Shown here one piece after another: positions 1 through 7,750 of a stretch of 20,557 nt of DNA. The position numbers and the translations under genes were made by a program. Below the pieces are notes generated by a model. That model was not told where the DNA came from, ran no database searches, and saw nothing but the letters and a program-made list of their open reading frames with translations. Where the stretch lies: the NCBI GenBank assembly GCA_021323555.1, contig JAJONP010000057.1, positions 1 through 20,557 on the forward strand. The letters run 5' to 3'. Source of the DNA: Gammaproteobacteria bacterium (lineage in GTDB: Bacteria > Pseudomonadota > Gammaproteobacteria > DSM-16500). Position 1 is the first letter of the stretch, and the number at the start of each line of letters is the position of its first letter.

Positions 1-254
1 ATTTGAAAGTAGAAGGCAATAAAATTGATACAGCAATGCTGGTACCGATTAGAGAATTTGAATTAAAAGGTCATCTTGCAGGTAAAAAAAGCGCGGACAT
101 AACAGAACTTAGTCCGGATGAAAAAGCCGATGCTGTTGCATTGGCACAATCTGATTTTCAGCTTTACCAAGCTGTTAAGATTTTAAAAACAATTACTATG
201 CTTGATAAAGAGCAGAATATTATGGCAACCCAACATACTTCGGCATCAAATTAA
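1..254 (+). CDS. Unrecognised protein, C-terminal part (cut by window edge)
   Basis: The reading frame is open from the window edge to a TAA at 252-254, giving about 83 visible residues. A TTG at position 3 could formally start translation, but no ribosome binding site can be seen, so I treat the gene as truncated at its 5' end. The visible part is soluble, charged and probably helical (for example SPDEKADAVALAQSDF), with a polar tail ending HTSASN. There is no signal peptide, membrane segment or motif I recognise. It converges on the small membrane protein gene that ends at 267, only 12 bases away, and no clear terminator hairpin separates them. No function is proposed. Confidence 0.5.
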   Translation, partial: LKVEGNKIDTAMLVPIREFELKGHLAGKKSADITELSPDEKADAVALAQSDFQLYQAVKILKTITMLDKEQNIMATQHTSASN

Positions 255-266
255 TTGATAGATAGA

Positions 267-608
267 TCATTCTTTAAGTTCTGGTTCCAGAGATTTATAT
301 TCGACCGTTGTAGAGTTACAACTCACGTTAGAGCAACTAAAACAAGGGCATAAACTATTGTAGAGCCAGGCAAATACGATGCCCACAGTGACTCCTTGAA
401 GCAAACCCCATCCTAAACCAAAAAAGCCGCCTTTTAATGAAGCTTCATAACCTGGATATAAAGCAGACCAAGTTTGGACAAGGCTAGTATTATAATCCCA
501 AACCCAGGCTGCCCAGGCCAATGCCATCACGATAATGCCAGCAATAATGCCGAGTGCACCGCTGAAAGCAATAATATTTAACCGTGAGCAGGTACATTTT
601 CCATTCAT
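267..608 (-). CDS. Small two-helix membrane protein with cysteine clusters ('bacteriophage holin'-like family)
   Basis: This 113-residue protein has two long hydrophobic, Gly/Ala-rich segments (about residues 12-36 and 59-83) that should span the inner membrane. A short aromatic loop (TWSALYPGYEASLKGG) lies between them. Cysteines flank the helices: CxC at 5-7, and C87, C89, C92 and C97 at the C-terminal end. The layout resembles small environmental-bacterial proteins often auto-annotated as 'bacteriophage holin', in which a LYxGY loop and a final AWLYN motif recur; no phage genes lie nearby, so a lysis role is not supported. The start is backed by an AGGGAGA ribosome binding site upstream. 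A weak promoter may be present on the minus strand (TATGAT at 638-633, TTGTTA at 659-654, 15-base spacer). The function is unknown. Confidence 0.7.
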   Translation of the reverse strand: MNGKCTCSRLNIIAFSGALGIIAGIIVMALAWAAWVWDYNTSLVQTWSALYPGYEASLKGGFFGLGWGLLQGVTVGIVFAWLYNSLCPCFSCSNVSCNSTTVEYKSLEPELKE

Positions 609-726
609 TTTGAATCTCCCTTAGAAAAACCCATCATACAAAGAATCCTATTTTAACAAAAGGATCAAGACTCGCAAGCGGGGGGGCTACATCCACCTCT
701 GGTATTCCTATGAAATGAATCATAAA

Positions 727-783
727 TTAAAATTGTTTTAAATATAAACATTATTATAAAAAATGATATTTTTTTGCTATACT
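727..783 (+). promoter_or_regulatory. Putative promoter and TTAA half-sites upstream of the clan CE protease gene
   Basis: An extended -10 element, TGC-TATACT, lies at 775-783, 45 bases before the ATG at 828. No good -35 hexamer sits at the normal distance, which fits an extended -10 or activator-dependent promoter. Upstream, two TTAA half-sites start at 727 and 738, exactly 11 bases apart. That is the spacing of tandem PmrA half-sites in Legionella and Coxiella. The flanking matches are imperfect and the region is very AT-rich, so the regulator assignment is weak. Confidence 0.35.
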
Positions 784-786
784 CAA

Positions 787-814
787 ACTAGAAAGCAAAA
801 ACTAGAAAGCAAAA
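787..814 (+). repeat. Perfect 14-bp tandem repeat in the 5' leader of the protease gene
   Basis: The unit ACTAGAAAGCAAAA occurs twice head to tail (787-800 and 801-814) with no mismatch. It lies between the -10 element and the GAGGA ribosome binding site at 816-820. It is probably a recent slippage duplication in the untranslated leader. Copy number could change leader length, but no function is visible. Confidence 0.8.
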
Positions 815-827
815 TGAGGATAAAATT

Positions 828-3311
828 ATGATGCAACGCTCTGATATCAATGTGAATACTCTGTTAGAAGAAAATACAGTCAAACGTTTATTTGACCTTG
901 TGTTAGAAACAGCCAAGGAAATGCCTGAGCTGCAAGGCAAATTACCCCGTGACTTCTCTTTTGTTTTTGATTTTGAAACTGTATTGAAGAGAAAAGAATT
1001 ACCTAAGGAAAACCCTTCTTTAGAAGAGAAAGTAAAGGCTGAAGTAAGCGCTGCAAAATTAACTGAAGCAAATCAGTTCACAAAAGCATTGCACGATCGC
1101 ACATGCGATTTAATAACCAATTTGGTGTGTGCGTGCATAGAGAACTCTGATACACCGATACCCACTGATTGTAAATTATTACTTGTTCCTTGTTTTAATC
1201 CTTATCACTGGACCGCCAGCACGGTTGGCTTAAGTCTCACTGACAAGGAAGCTATTGTAGGCCTTGCGCGGGACAATGCAGAATTATATAACGAAAAAAA
1301 AATAGCATTAATAAATGCTGGTTACACACCTGAAGAAGTGAAGAGAATAGTTCAAAACGATATTAAAAATGCCGTCAAGGAAAAGTATCAATTAAAGAAA
1401 AATCCAGCTAATATCTTGAGGTTATTTACTTCACCTGATATACGTTTCTATGATTCACGAGATCCTAACACTCCCTTCGCTAATCTTTATTATGATTCAG
1501 CCAGATTGCAACTTGAAAGAGAATTTGATTTACAGAATATACCATGCAGTCATCAACAGGGAGAGACATGCGGGGACCATTCAGTTTTTAATGCGTTTTT
1601 TAACGGCTTATTAAACCAGCCTGCCTTTATTAATCAAGATGGCTCTGTTACATCGCGAGATTTGCGCGCCATTTCTCAACAACTTCATGCTCTTGCAGTA
1701 AAAGAATCAGAGTTACATATGCAAATCGCTCTTAACGAAGTTGATGACCAAGCTCCTCAGGAAATAAAAGATAAATCTCAAGTCGAAAAGAAACGCCTGG
1801 AAGATGAAATAGAAAAAATTAAAAAATCCATTCAAGCGGTTAAGCCTGATTTAGAAAAATTATTGCGGCGAATGTATCAATATAATGTTTCGCTTGGGTT
1901 GGATTTGCCTAATATTAATTCATTAGATGCTAAAGTTGAAGCAGAAGAAAAGCAAGACAATAGAGATAGAGTGAATATTGTCGAGCTTCCTGCAAATAAA
2001 ATACAAGAAATAGATAACGTGTTAGGGGCACTCAATGATTCTAATGAGGAAACAATCCGAGAAGTGTTAACAGTTCTATTGAAAGAGATGATGCTAGAAC
2101 CTACCCAGGAAGCTCTCCTTTATGATCTGGGGTCGCTCTATGAACATTTTAAATTAGACAAACAGGTATCTGGTGTGTCTTCAGTCGTGGACGCGTTAAT
2201 GACCACACAAATGGATAAAATAGCGGCTAATGCAAGTCAAGAAATAATAAAAAACAGGTTGTCTGAATTTCATGGCCCACTTGATATTATCAAGAAACAA
2301 GTCACTGATTCCACCAAACAAATCATTCTATTGCAACGTCTCGCAGATAGTATTGTTGAATGGAATACAAAGGGGATAATAACATTATCTAAAGAAAATA
2401 TACGAGAAGTGCTTGGCAATGATTACTCTGCTGAACAAAAGGAAGCTGTTGTTAATGCAGCGCAAGCATTATTCAACTTAATGGGTGTTGCCACATCGGA
2501 AATAAAGCACGAAAATGTTTATGTTCAAGAAAAAATAGCCTCTTTTTTTGTAAAGGAAGTGGAGCAATTATTGCATATAGAAATAGCAGCAAGCCGTACC
2601 CTATCTCATATCCAGGCTATTTTAGCAGAACTCGATATTTTGTCATCGCAGCCTAATTTAGAAGTGACTTTAGAACGATTGGCGAGCCTGCTAGACGATG
2701 TTATCCATGATTCTAACAATAAAAAAGAAGAGATAGGTACAGCATTGGGTATCGAGTTGAACGAAGAAAGTAATCCTCGCGTTATTGCAAGTTTATTAAT
2801 TGACAAAAATATGGAATCTATTGTTCGGGAAGAATGTAAAGAAATTTTAGAAAACACGTGCTTTTTGATGGAGCAACATATCGACATTATCAAAAAGCAG
2901 GTTACTAATCCCGTTATTCAACAAAAAATATTAGAAAAAATCACAGAACACTTAAATATATTAAATGAAAATAAAGAAAGCGATTTATCTGAAGAAGAAA
3001 TTGTTACATTGCTGGGTAATCCAAAATTGTCGGAAGAAAATGAGCGAGCTGTGATTAATGCAGCAAAAGAATTAATGGCTCTTGCCACAGATGCTGTCTT
3101 TGCCTCAAACCAAAAAAATGATTATTTGAATGCAATGAAAGCCCCTATTATCTTAAGAGAATTACAACTATTTTTAGATAAAAAAACAGCCTCAAAACCT
3201 ATGGGATATAATCGTTTGTTTTCCATATTTATTAACTGGCTTAAAAAACCTGCTATCGCTCAGGCTGATAAGCAGCCTGAAGAGAAGGCGCGACCCAGTC
3301 CTAAAGAATAA
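828..3311 (+). CDS. Putative clan CE (Ulp1/YopJ-like) cysteine protease, candidate effector with duplicated helical C-terminal region
   Basis: The protein has 827 residues and no signal peptide or membrane segment. Residues 118-260 hold what looks like a clan CE catalytic tetrad: His in NPYHWTA (H127), Asp in IRFYDSRD (D209), Gln and Cys in HQQGETCGDHSVFNAF (Q243 or Q244, C248). Clan CE enzymes cleave SUMO, NEDD8 or ubiquitin conjugates, or act as acetyltransferases, and are common among effectors of intracellular bacteria. The spacing from His to Asp, 82 residues, is much longer than usual and holds a charged helical insertion. A predicted coiled coil follows (about 285-345), then two copies of a helical unit (about 398-584 and 601-786). 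The C-terminus is rich in Glu, Lys and Pro (QPEEKARPSPKE), only loosely like a Dot/Icm signal. GAGGA lies 7 bases before the ATG; a second ATG follows immediately. Protease fold moderately sure; substrate and secretion are inferred. Confidence 0.75.
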   Translation: MMQRSDINVNTLLEENTVKRLFDLVLETAKEMPELQGKLPRDFSFVFDFETVLKRKELPKENPSLEEKVKAEVSAAKLTEANQFTKALHDRTCDLITNLVCACIENSDTPIPTDCKLLLVPCFNPYHWTASTVGLSLTDKEAIVGLARDNAELYNEKKIALINAGYTPEEVKRIVQNDIKNAVKEKYQLKKNPANILRLFTSPDIRFYDSRDPNTPFANLYYDSARLQLEREFDLQNIPCSHQQGETCGDHSVFNAFFNGLLNQPAFINQDGSVTSRDLRAISQQLHALAVKESELHMQIALNEVDDQAPQEIKDKSQVEKKRLEDEIEKIKKSIQAVKPDLEKLLRRMYQYNVSLGLDLPNINSLDAKVEAEEKQDNRDRVNIVELPANKIQEIDNVLGALNDSNEETIREVLTVLLKEMMLEPTQEALLYDLGSLYEHFKLDKQVSGVSSVVDALMTTQMDKIAANASQEIIKNRLSEFHGPLDIIKKQVTDSTKQIILLQRLADSIVEWNTKGIITLSKENIREVLGNDYSAEQKEAVVNAAQALFNLMGVATSEIKHENVYVQEKIASFFVKEVEQLLHIEIAASRTLSHIQAILAELDILSSQPNLEVTLERLASLLDDVIHDSNNKKEEIGTALGIELNEESNPRVIASLLIDKNMESIVREECKEILENTCFLMEQHIDIIKKQVTNPVIQQKILEKITEHLNILNENKESDLSEEEIVTLLGNPKLSEENERAVINAAKELMALATDAVFASNQKNDYLNAMKAPIILRELQLFLDKKTASKPMGYNRLFSIFINWLKKPAIAQADKQPEEKARPSPKE
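2019..3185 (+). repeat. Tandem duplication of a ~190-residue helical unit within the clan CE protein
   Basis: Residues 398-584 and 601-786 align with each other. The anchor DIIKKQVT occurs at 486-493 and again at 686-693, exactly 200 residues later. At this offset other positions match without gaps (M462/M662, I465/I665, E472/E672, I473/I673, N476/N676). Later pairs also match, such as AVVNAAQALFNLM with AVINAAKELMALA, and NVYVQEKIASFF with NDYLNAMKAPII. The DNA has diverged, so this is an old domain duplication, not a recent one. Confidence 0.75.
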
Positions 3312-3314
3312 CAA

Positions 3315-3350
3315 AATTCTTGACGAACAGAATTCTAGCATCTTCTAGAA
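3315..3350. terminator. Small hairpins between the convergent protease gene and miaA (weak terminator candidate)
   Basis: Two short inverted repeats fill the gap between the convergent stop codons. The first pairs AATTCT (3315-3320) with AGAATT (3329-3334); the second pairs TTCTAG (3333-3338) with CTAGAA (3345-3350). They overlap and could be alternative structures. On the minus strand the first stem is followed by a short run (TTTTG). The stems are AT-rich and short and no long T-tract follows, so termination is only suggested. Confidence 0.25.
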
Positions 3351-4286
3351 AAAATTTCTGTCGCGCAAATAGCTCGCGACTTGAGTCAATAAATCAGGTG
3401 CTTCGCTATCAAACCAGGTCGTATTTGCCCAATGGCGTAGCCATGTTAATTGACGTTTTGCTAATTGCCGTGTCGCAATAATACTTCTTTCTTGCATTTC
3501 ATCATAAGTGCATTTATTTTCAAGATACTCTAACACTTGACGATAGCCTACGGAACGCATAGCAGATGTGGATGAATCTAAATGATAGTGTGCCAATAAA
3601 GTTTTTACTTCATCAACGAGTCCTTGTTTTAGTATATTTACGAAACGTGTCTCGATACGCGCATGTAAAATAGCGCGATCATGTGGCGCGATAATAAGGG
3701 GATATATTAAATAATTTGTTTCTGAATGAGATTGGCTGGCGTGCCACGCAGATAAATTTTTTCCTGTTAACAAATGTACTTCTAACGCACGTTGAATACG
3801 TTGGCTATCGTTTGGATGAATGCGATTTGCGGCGTCAGGATCAATTTCTGCTAAACGGTTATGCAGAAGAGCCCAGCCTATCTTATCTGCTTCCTCTGAA
3901 AGCATTAATCGAATCGAAGGATCAGCAGAGGGCATAGCTGCAATACCTTGTTGTAGCGCACGAAAATATAACATTGTGCCGCCGACTAAAAGTGGTATTT
4001 TACCTTGTGCGTGAATATCTGCTATTTCGCGTAATGCATCTATTCTAAATTGTGCAGCAGAATAAGTATCGTTGGGTTCGCGAATATTGATTAAACGGTG
4101 GGGGGCAAGTGCTAAAATATCAGCGCTCGGTTTAGCTGTGCCAATATTCATTCCGCGATAAACCATGGCGGAATCGACACTGATAATTTCAAAGGGAAAA
4201 TGCTGGACTAATTCCACAGCCAATTTTGTTTTACCTGACGCCGTTGGGCCCATTAAGTAAATAACAATTTTTTTTCTATCTATCAT
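3345..4286 (-). CDS. miaA: tRNA dimethylallyltransferase MiaA
   Basis: MiaA transfers a dimethylallyl group to the N6 of A37 in tRNAs that read codons starting with U, the first step to ms2i6A. The protein has 313 residues from the chosen start, the normal length. Visible motifs are the P-loop GPTASGKT (13-20), SVDSAMVYRGMNIGTAKP with the catalytic Asp (D38), VGGTMLYF (101-108), the RIHPNDSQRIQRALEV segment and the C-terminal TRQLAKRQLTWLR. The frame is open 18 codons further upstream into mutL. I chose the ATG at 4286 because it overlaps the mutL stop by one base (TAATG) and gives the family's usual N-terminus. It is the last gene of the minus-strand operon; hfq and hflX, which follow miaA in Escherichia coli, are not here. 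Confidence 0.96.
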   Translation of the reverse strand: MIDRKKIVIYLMGPTASGKTKLAVELVQHFPFEIISVDSAMVYRGMNIGTAKPSADILALAPHRLINIREPNDTYSAAQFRIDALREIADIHAQGKIPLLVGGTMLYFRALQQGIAAMPSADPSIRLMLSEEADKIGWALLHNRLAEIDPDAANRIHPNDSQRIQRALEVHLLTGKNLSAWHASQSHSETNYLIYPLIIAPHDRAILHARIETRFVNILKQGLVDEVKTLLAHYHLDSSTSAMRSVGYRQVLEYLENKCTYDEMQERSIIATRQLAKRQLTWLRHWANTTWFDSEAPDLLTQVASYLRDRNFF

Positions 4287-6079
4287 TATTGTCCACGCAA
4301 AAATAGGCGATCTAATTCTGCTAAAGAAAATTGCTTCCACGTAGGGCGACCGTGATTACATTGGCCACTGTGTTCTGTGTTTTCCATGGCGCGTAGCAAC
4401 GCGTTCATTTCTATGAGGGTTAATTTGCGCTGTGCTCGGACAGCTGCATGGCAGGCCATGGTTGCTAGCCAGTGGTCAATACGTTCATCTATTTTTAAAC
4501 TTGTCTCATGTTCAATTAAATCAGACGCAATATCACGAACTAATTGCTCAATATTGCTATCACGCAAAATATCGGGTGTTTCACGTACAATGAGGGTATC
4601 AAGACTCATGCGCTCAATCCCCAAACCTAATTTTTGAAAAATATCCGCGTAGTTTTCGAGTGCATTAGCTTCATGTTCGCTGAGTTGAATGGTTAATGGC
4701 AATAATAAATGCTGTGCTGTTAATCGTTTCTCAGAAAAATTTTTTTTAAGTTTTTCATAGAGAACGCGTTCATGTGCTGCATGCATATCAACGAGTACTA
4801 ATCCATTTTCATTTTCAGCAAGGATAAAAATATTACGTAATTGTGCCAAGGCAAAACCTAATGGCGGAGTAGGCGGGATAGTCTCTGTTAGATGAGATAC
4901 CTCTGGGTTTTTCGGGCTATGATTTTCATGTAATTGCTGATAAGCCGACATTTTTTCTTGTACTTGCAGTGGAGTAATGGATCTCGGAGGCGAGTAGGTG
5001 TAATGAACAGGGTTAGGTATCTCTTTAGACGTAGGTGTATGTTGAATCTCGCAGGAGTGAATAGGGGTAGACGATCCTGGATGAACATGTGCTAATGCAT
5101 CTTTAATACTGTGGGAAATGAAGTCATGCACTAAGCGACTTTCACGAAAACGCACTTCATATTTGGTAGGGTGTACGTTTACATCGACTTGATCGGGGTT
5201 TATTTCTAAAAATAATACAAACGCAGGTTGTCGATTGCCGTATAGCACATCATGATAAGCGTGACGCACAGCATGGCTGACTAATTTATCGCGTACAATA
5301 CGTCCATTGACATAAAAATATTGTAAATCTGCTGTGGCACGTGAAAAAGTTGGTGATGCAATCCAACCTGTTAATTTTAAATCGGGAATATCGCTTTCTA
5401 TTAAAAGTGCGTTTTCTATAAAAGGAGCGCCACATAAGCTACTGACACGTTGCGCGCGTTCTACTTCTGAGCGTGCTGATCGGTATTGGCGTATGAGTTT
5501 TTGGTTATGTGTCATAGTAAAATCAACATCAAATGCGCTAAGCGCAATGCGTTTTACAAGCTCATCGATGTGTTCGAATTCAGTTTTTTCCGTGCGAAGA
5601 AATTTTTTACGTGCAGGTGTATTAAAAAATAAATCACGTATTTCAATGGTTGTGCCTTGGGGATGTGCTTTAGGATTGGCTTTTAATTCTTGTTCTATTC
5701 CATCCGTTTGCACTTGCCAGCCTGTTCCATTTTCGATGCAAGAAATTAATAGTAAACGTGAAACGGCGCTAATGCTGGCGAGTGCTTCGCCTCGAAATCC
5801 TAATGTATTAATTTTTTCAAGATCGTCTATTTCTTTTATTTTGCTGGTTGTATGTCGATTGAGTGCTAATACGAGATCATCTGGATGAATGCCATGGCCA
5901 TTATCGCATATACGGATTAAACGCGTGCCTCCTTGCTCAATATCCAAATCAATTTTAGTCGATCCTGCGTCTAAACTATTTTCTAATAATTCTTTGACAA
6001 CAGATGCAGGGCGTTCAACAACTTCGCCTGCAGAGATTTGATTGGCTAGCATGCTACTGAGTTTTTGAATACGAGTCAT
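4286..6079 (-). CDS. mutL: DNA mismatch repair protein MutL, endonuclease-type
   Basis: MutL links MutS mismatch recognition to strand removal. The 597-residue protein has the GHKL ATPase motifs NSLDAGST (34-41), DNGHGI (59-64) and TLGFRGEALASISAV (92-106), then the transducer domain with VNVHPTKYEVRF (300-311). A proline-rich linker (about 335-405) leads to the C-terminal dimerisation domain. That domain carries the metal-site motifs of endonuclease MutLs: DMHAAHERVLYE (431-442, fitting DQHA(X)2E(X)4E with Gln replaced by Met), ACHAAVRA (543-549) and CNHGRP (574-579). E. coli MutL lacks these and relies on MutH. The cell therefore probably nicks with MutL itself. The start ATG at 6079 overlaps the amiB stop as TAATG, and its own stop overlaps the miaA start in the same way. 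Confidence 0.97.
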   Translation of the reverse strand: MTRIQKLSSMLANQISAGEVVERPASVVKELLENSLDAGSTKIDLDIEQGGTRLIRICDNGHGIHPDDLVLALNRHTTSKIKEIDDLEKINTLGFRGEALASISAVSRLLLISCIENGTGWQVQTDGIEQELKANPKAHPQGTTIEIRDLFFNTPARKKFLRTEKTEFEHIDELVKRIALSAFDVDFTMTHNQKLIRQYRSARSEVERAQRVSSLCGAPFIENALLIESDIPDLKLTGWIASPTFSRATADLQYFYVNGRIVRDKLVSHAVRHAYHDVLYGNRQPAFVLFLEINPDQVDVNVHPTKYEVRFRESRLVHDFISHSIKDALAHVHPGSSTPIHSCEIQHTPTSKEIPNPVHYTYSPPRSITPLQVQEKMSAYQQLHENHSPKNPEVSHLTETIPPTPPLGFALAQLRNIFILAENENGLVLVDMHAAHERVLYEKLKKNFSEKRLTAQHLLLPLTIQLSEHEANALENYADIFQKLGLGIERMSLDTLIVRETPDILRDSNIEQLVRDIASDLIEHETSLKIDERIDHWLATMACHAAVRAQRKLTLIEMNALLRAMENTEHSGQCNHGRPTWKQFSLAELDRLFLRGQ

Positions 6080-7293
6080 TAAGCACCTGTCGTTAAATAT
6101 TTTTTTTGGTAATTTTGGATGCCGTTAAATAAAGCAACGGCAATTTTATGCTGATAAAGTTTATTTGCCAAATGTAATTCTTCGGATGGGTTTGATATAA
6201 ACCCTACTTCCGCTAAAACAGATGGAATGTCGGGGGATTTTAATACCATAAAGGGTGCTTTTTCAATGCGTGTAGAATGTAACAGTGTGACTTTATCAAA
6301 AGCATCTAACAGCGATGACCCTAAGCGAAAGCTATTTTTGACAGTGTCTGTTTGTGCAAGATCAATTAAGACGGAACGTAATAAGGTGCTTTGGTCTTCT
6401 AATTTTTTTAATTCGACACCTTCTAACTCAGAATAATTATTTCGCATGGTGAGCCAACGTGTAGCAATGCTGGTCGCTCCATTTTTTGATAAAGTATAGA
6501 CAGAAACGCCACTGGCACGATTATTAAAATAAGAATCTGCATGAATTGAAATAAAAATATCTGCTTTATTTTTTCTGGCATAGACAAGGCGATTATGTAA
6601 CGTGACATAATAATCCCCATTGCGTGTGAGTACAGCACGCATATTATTTTGTAAATTAATTAAATTTGCTAATTGCTTTGCGATTTGCAATACGATGTCT
6701 TTTTCTTTAGTGTGCATATCACCTATCGCACCTGTATCTTTTCCACCGTGCCCTGGATCAATCATAACAATTATAGGCCGTGTGGTATGGTGCAAGGGTA
6801 GGGGCAATAGAGCGGGTTTCTTTTGCGTAATATGAGAGACAATAAATGGGTGATTGCTTCGTGGCATAAGCTTTTCTTTTTTCAAAAGAATAGGCTTTTG
6901 AGGTGTGACAGAAAAAGAAATAATAATTAGTTTTGTTGGTAATTTAGAAATAGTTTTAAAATGTATTGGCGCAGTTAGGTCGAATACAAGCCTTACTATT
7001 TTAGGGGCAGGATATCCATTGCGAATATTTTTGATAATGGAGTGATTCATTTGTGATTTATTGAGTTTGATAGCTAATTGGGTGTTCGTAAAATCAAGCA
7101 CTAAGCGATCAGGCTTTGATAATGTAAAAATATGTGGCTGGCTTTCTGAAGATAATTTGATTGCAATCTCATTTTCTTTTTGAGTTGTTGAAATTTGGAT
7201 ATGTGTAATTTTGATAGGTGCTGCGTAACCTGGAAAGGAAATAATAAAAAAAATAACTGAAAGAATAATCAATATTAATCTTTTATTCAGCAT
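6079..7293 (-). CDS. amiB: N-acetylmuramoyl-L-alanine amidase, AmiB/AmiC type
   Basis: This periplasmic zinc amidase removes the stem peptide from peptidoglycan during daughter-cell separation. The 404-residue protein begins with a signal peptide (positive MLNKR, a hydrophobic stretch to about residue 20, and a likely cleavage after GYA, about residue 24). An AMIN domain follows (about 27-130) and directs such enzymes to the division site. The Amidase_3 domain (about 173-395) shows the zinc ligands H182 (DPGHGG), E197 (TKEKD) and H251 (SIHAD) and the catalytic E362 (VLAEVGFISNP). An inserted helical stretch after VSVYTLSKNGA (about 272-315) matches the autoinhibitory helix of amidases activated by EnvC or NlpD. 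There is no LysM domain. Its start overlaps the end of tsaE by 11 bases, so the two are translationally linked. Confidence 0.95.
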   Translation of the reverse strand: MLNKRLILIILSVIFFIISFPGYAAPIKITHIQISTTQKENEIAIKLSSESQPHIFTLSKPDRLVLDFTNTQLAIKLNKSQMNHSIIKNIRNGYPAPKIVRLVFDLTAPIHFKTISKLPTKLIIISFSVTPQKPILLKKEKLMPRSNHPFIVSHITQKKPALLPLPLHHTTRPIIVMIDPGHGGKDTGAIGDMHTKEKDIVLQIAKQLANLINLQNNMRAVLTRNGDYYVTLHNRLVYARKNKADIFISIHADSYFNNRASGVSVYTLSKNGATSIATRWLTMRNNYSELEGVELKKLEDQSTLLRSVLIDLAQTDTVKNSFRLGSSLLDAFDKVTLLHSTRIEKAPFMVLKSPDIPSVLAEVGFISNPSEELHLANKLYQHKIAVALFNGIQNYQKKYLTTGA

Positions 7294-7750
7294 GTTGCGC
7301 TCGCTGTAAAATCATTTGGCCATAGGGAGATTGTGCAACTGTTTTTACTTCTCGGCCAGTGTCCTGGAAATTAAAATAAAAGGATAAATCAGGTTTTGGC
7401 AAAAAACTACCGCCTTTTTCAGGCCATTCAATTAAACAAATAGCAGAAGGGATAAAATAATCTTGAATACCCATAAATTCAAGCTCTGCCGCATCTTGTA
7501 ACCGATAAAAATCAAAATGAAATACAGGTAGCTTAGGCAAATCATAAGATTCCACTAATGTGTAAGTTGGACTTTTTACGCGACCTAAATAGCCTAAACC
7601 ATGCAAAAATCCACGCGTAAAGGTTGTCTTGCCAGCACCCAATTGGCCATGGAGAAAAATAACGAGCATGGACTTTTTTTGTAAAGAGGCTTTTGCAAAT
7701 TGCTCACCTAATTTGAGCATGCTCGCTTCATCAGGTATTAATTGATTCAT
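7283..7750 (-). CDS. tsaE: tRNA threonylcarbamoyladenosine biosynthesis ATPase TsaE
   Basis: TsaE (YjeE) is the ATPase that works with TsaD and TsaB to place threonylcarbamoyl on A37 of tRNAs reading ANN codons. The 155-residue protein is the usual length. It shows the Walker A GQLGAGKT (35-42), SPTYTL (60-65), HFDFYRL (78-84) and the EWPEKG motif (108-113). The ATG at 7750 overlaps the terC stop by one base (TAATG). Its neighbours amiB-mutL-miaA are the same as in E. coli. Its partner TsaD is encoded about 3 kb away in this window; tsaB and tsaC are not in view. Confidence 0.97.
   Translation of the reverse strand: MNQLIPDEASMLKLGEQFAKASLQKKSMLVIFLHGQLGAGKTTFTRGFLHGLGYLGRVKSPTYTLVESYDLPKLPVFHFDFYRLQDAAELEFMGIQDYFIPSAICLIEWPEKGGSFLPKPDLSFYFNFQDTGREVKTVAQSPYGQMILQRAQHAE

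Noticed and set aside
267..608. Phage lysis holin
   Set aside because: No endolysin, spanin or other phage gene is nearby; the 'holin' label in databases for this kind of protein is not backed by function.
4287..4340. Longer N-terminus of MiaA reaching into mutL
   Set aside because: It would overlap mutL by 55 bases and add 18 residues not typical of MiaA; the TAATG overlap supports the ATG at 4286.
5334..5888. Long plus-strand open frame (184 codons) opposite mutL
   Set aside because: It is a mirror of conserved MutL coding sequence, shows no family features and has no ribosome binding site; mutL motifs on the other strand are unambiguous.
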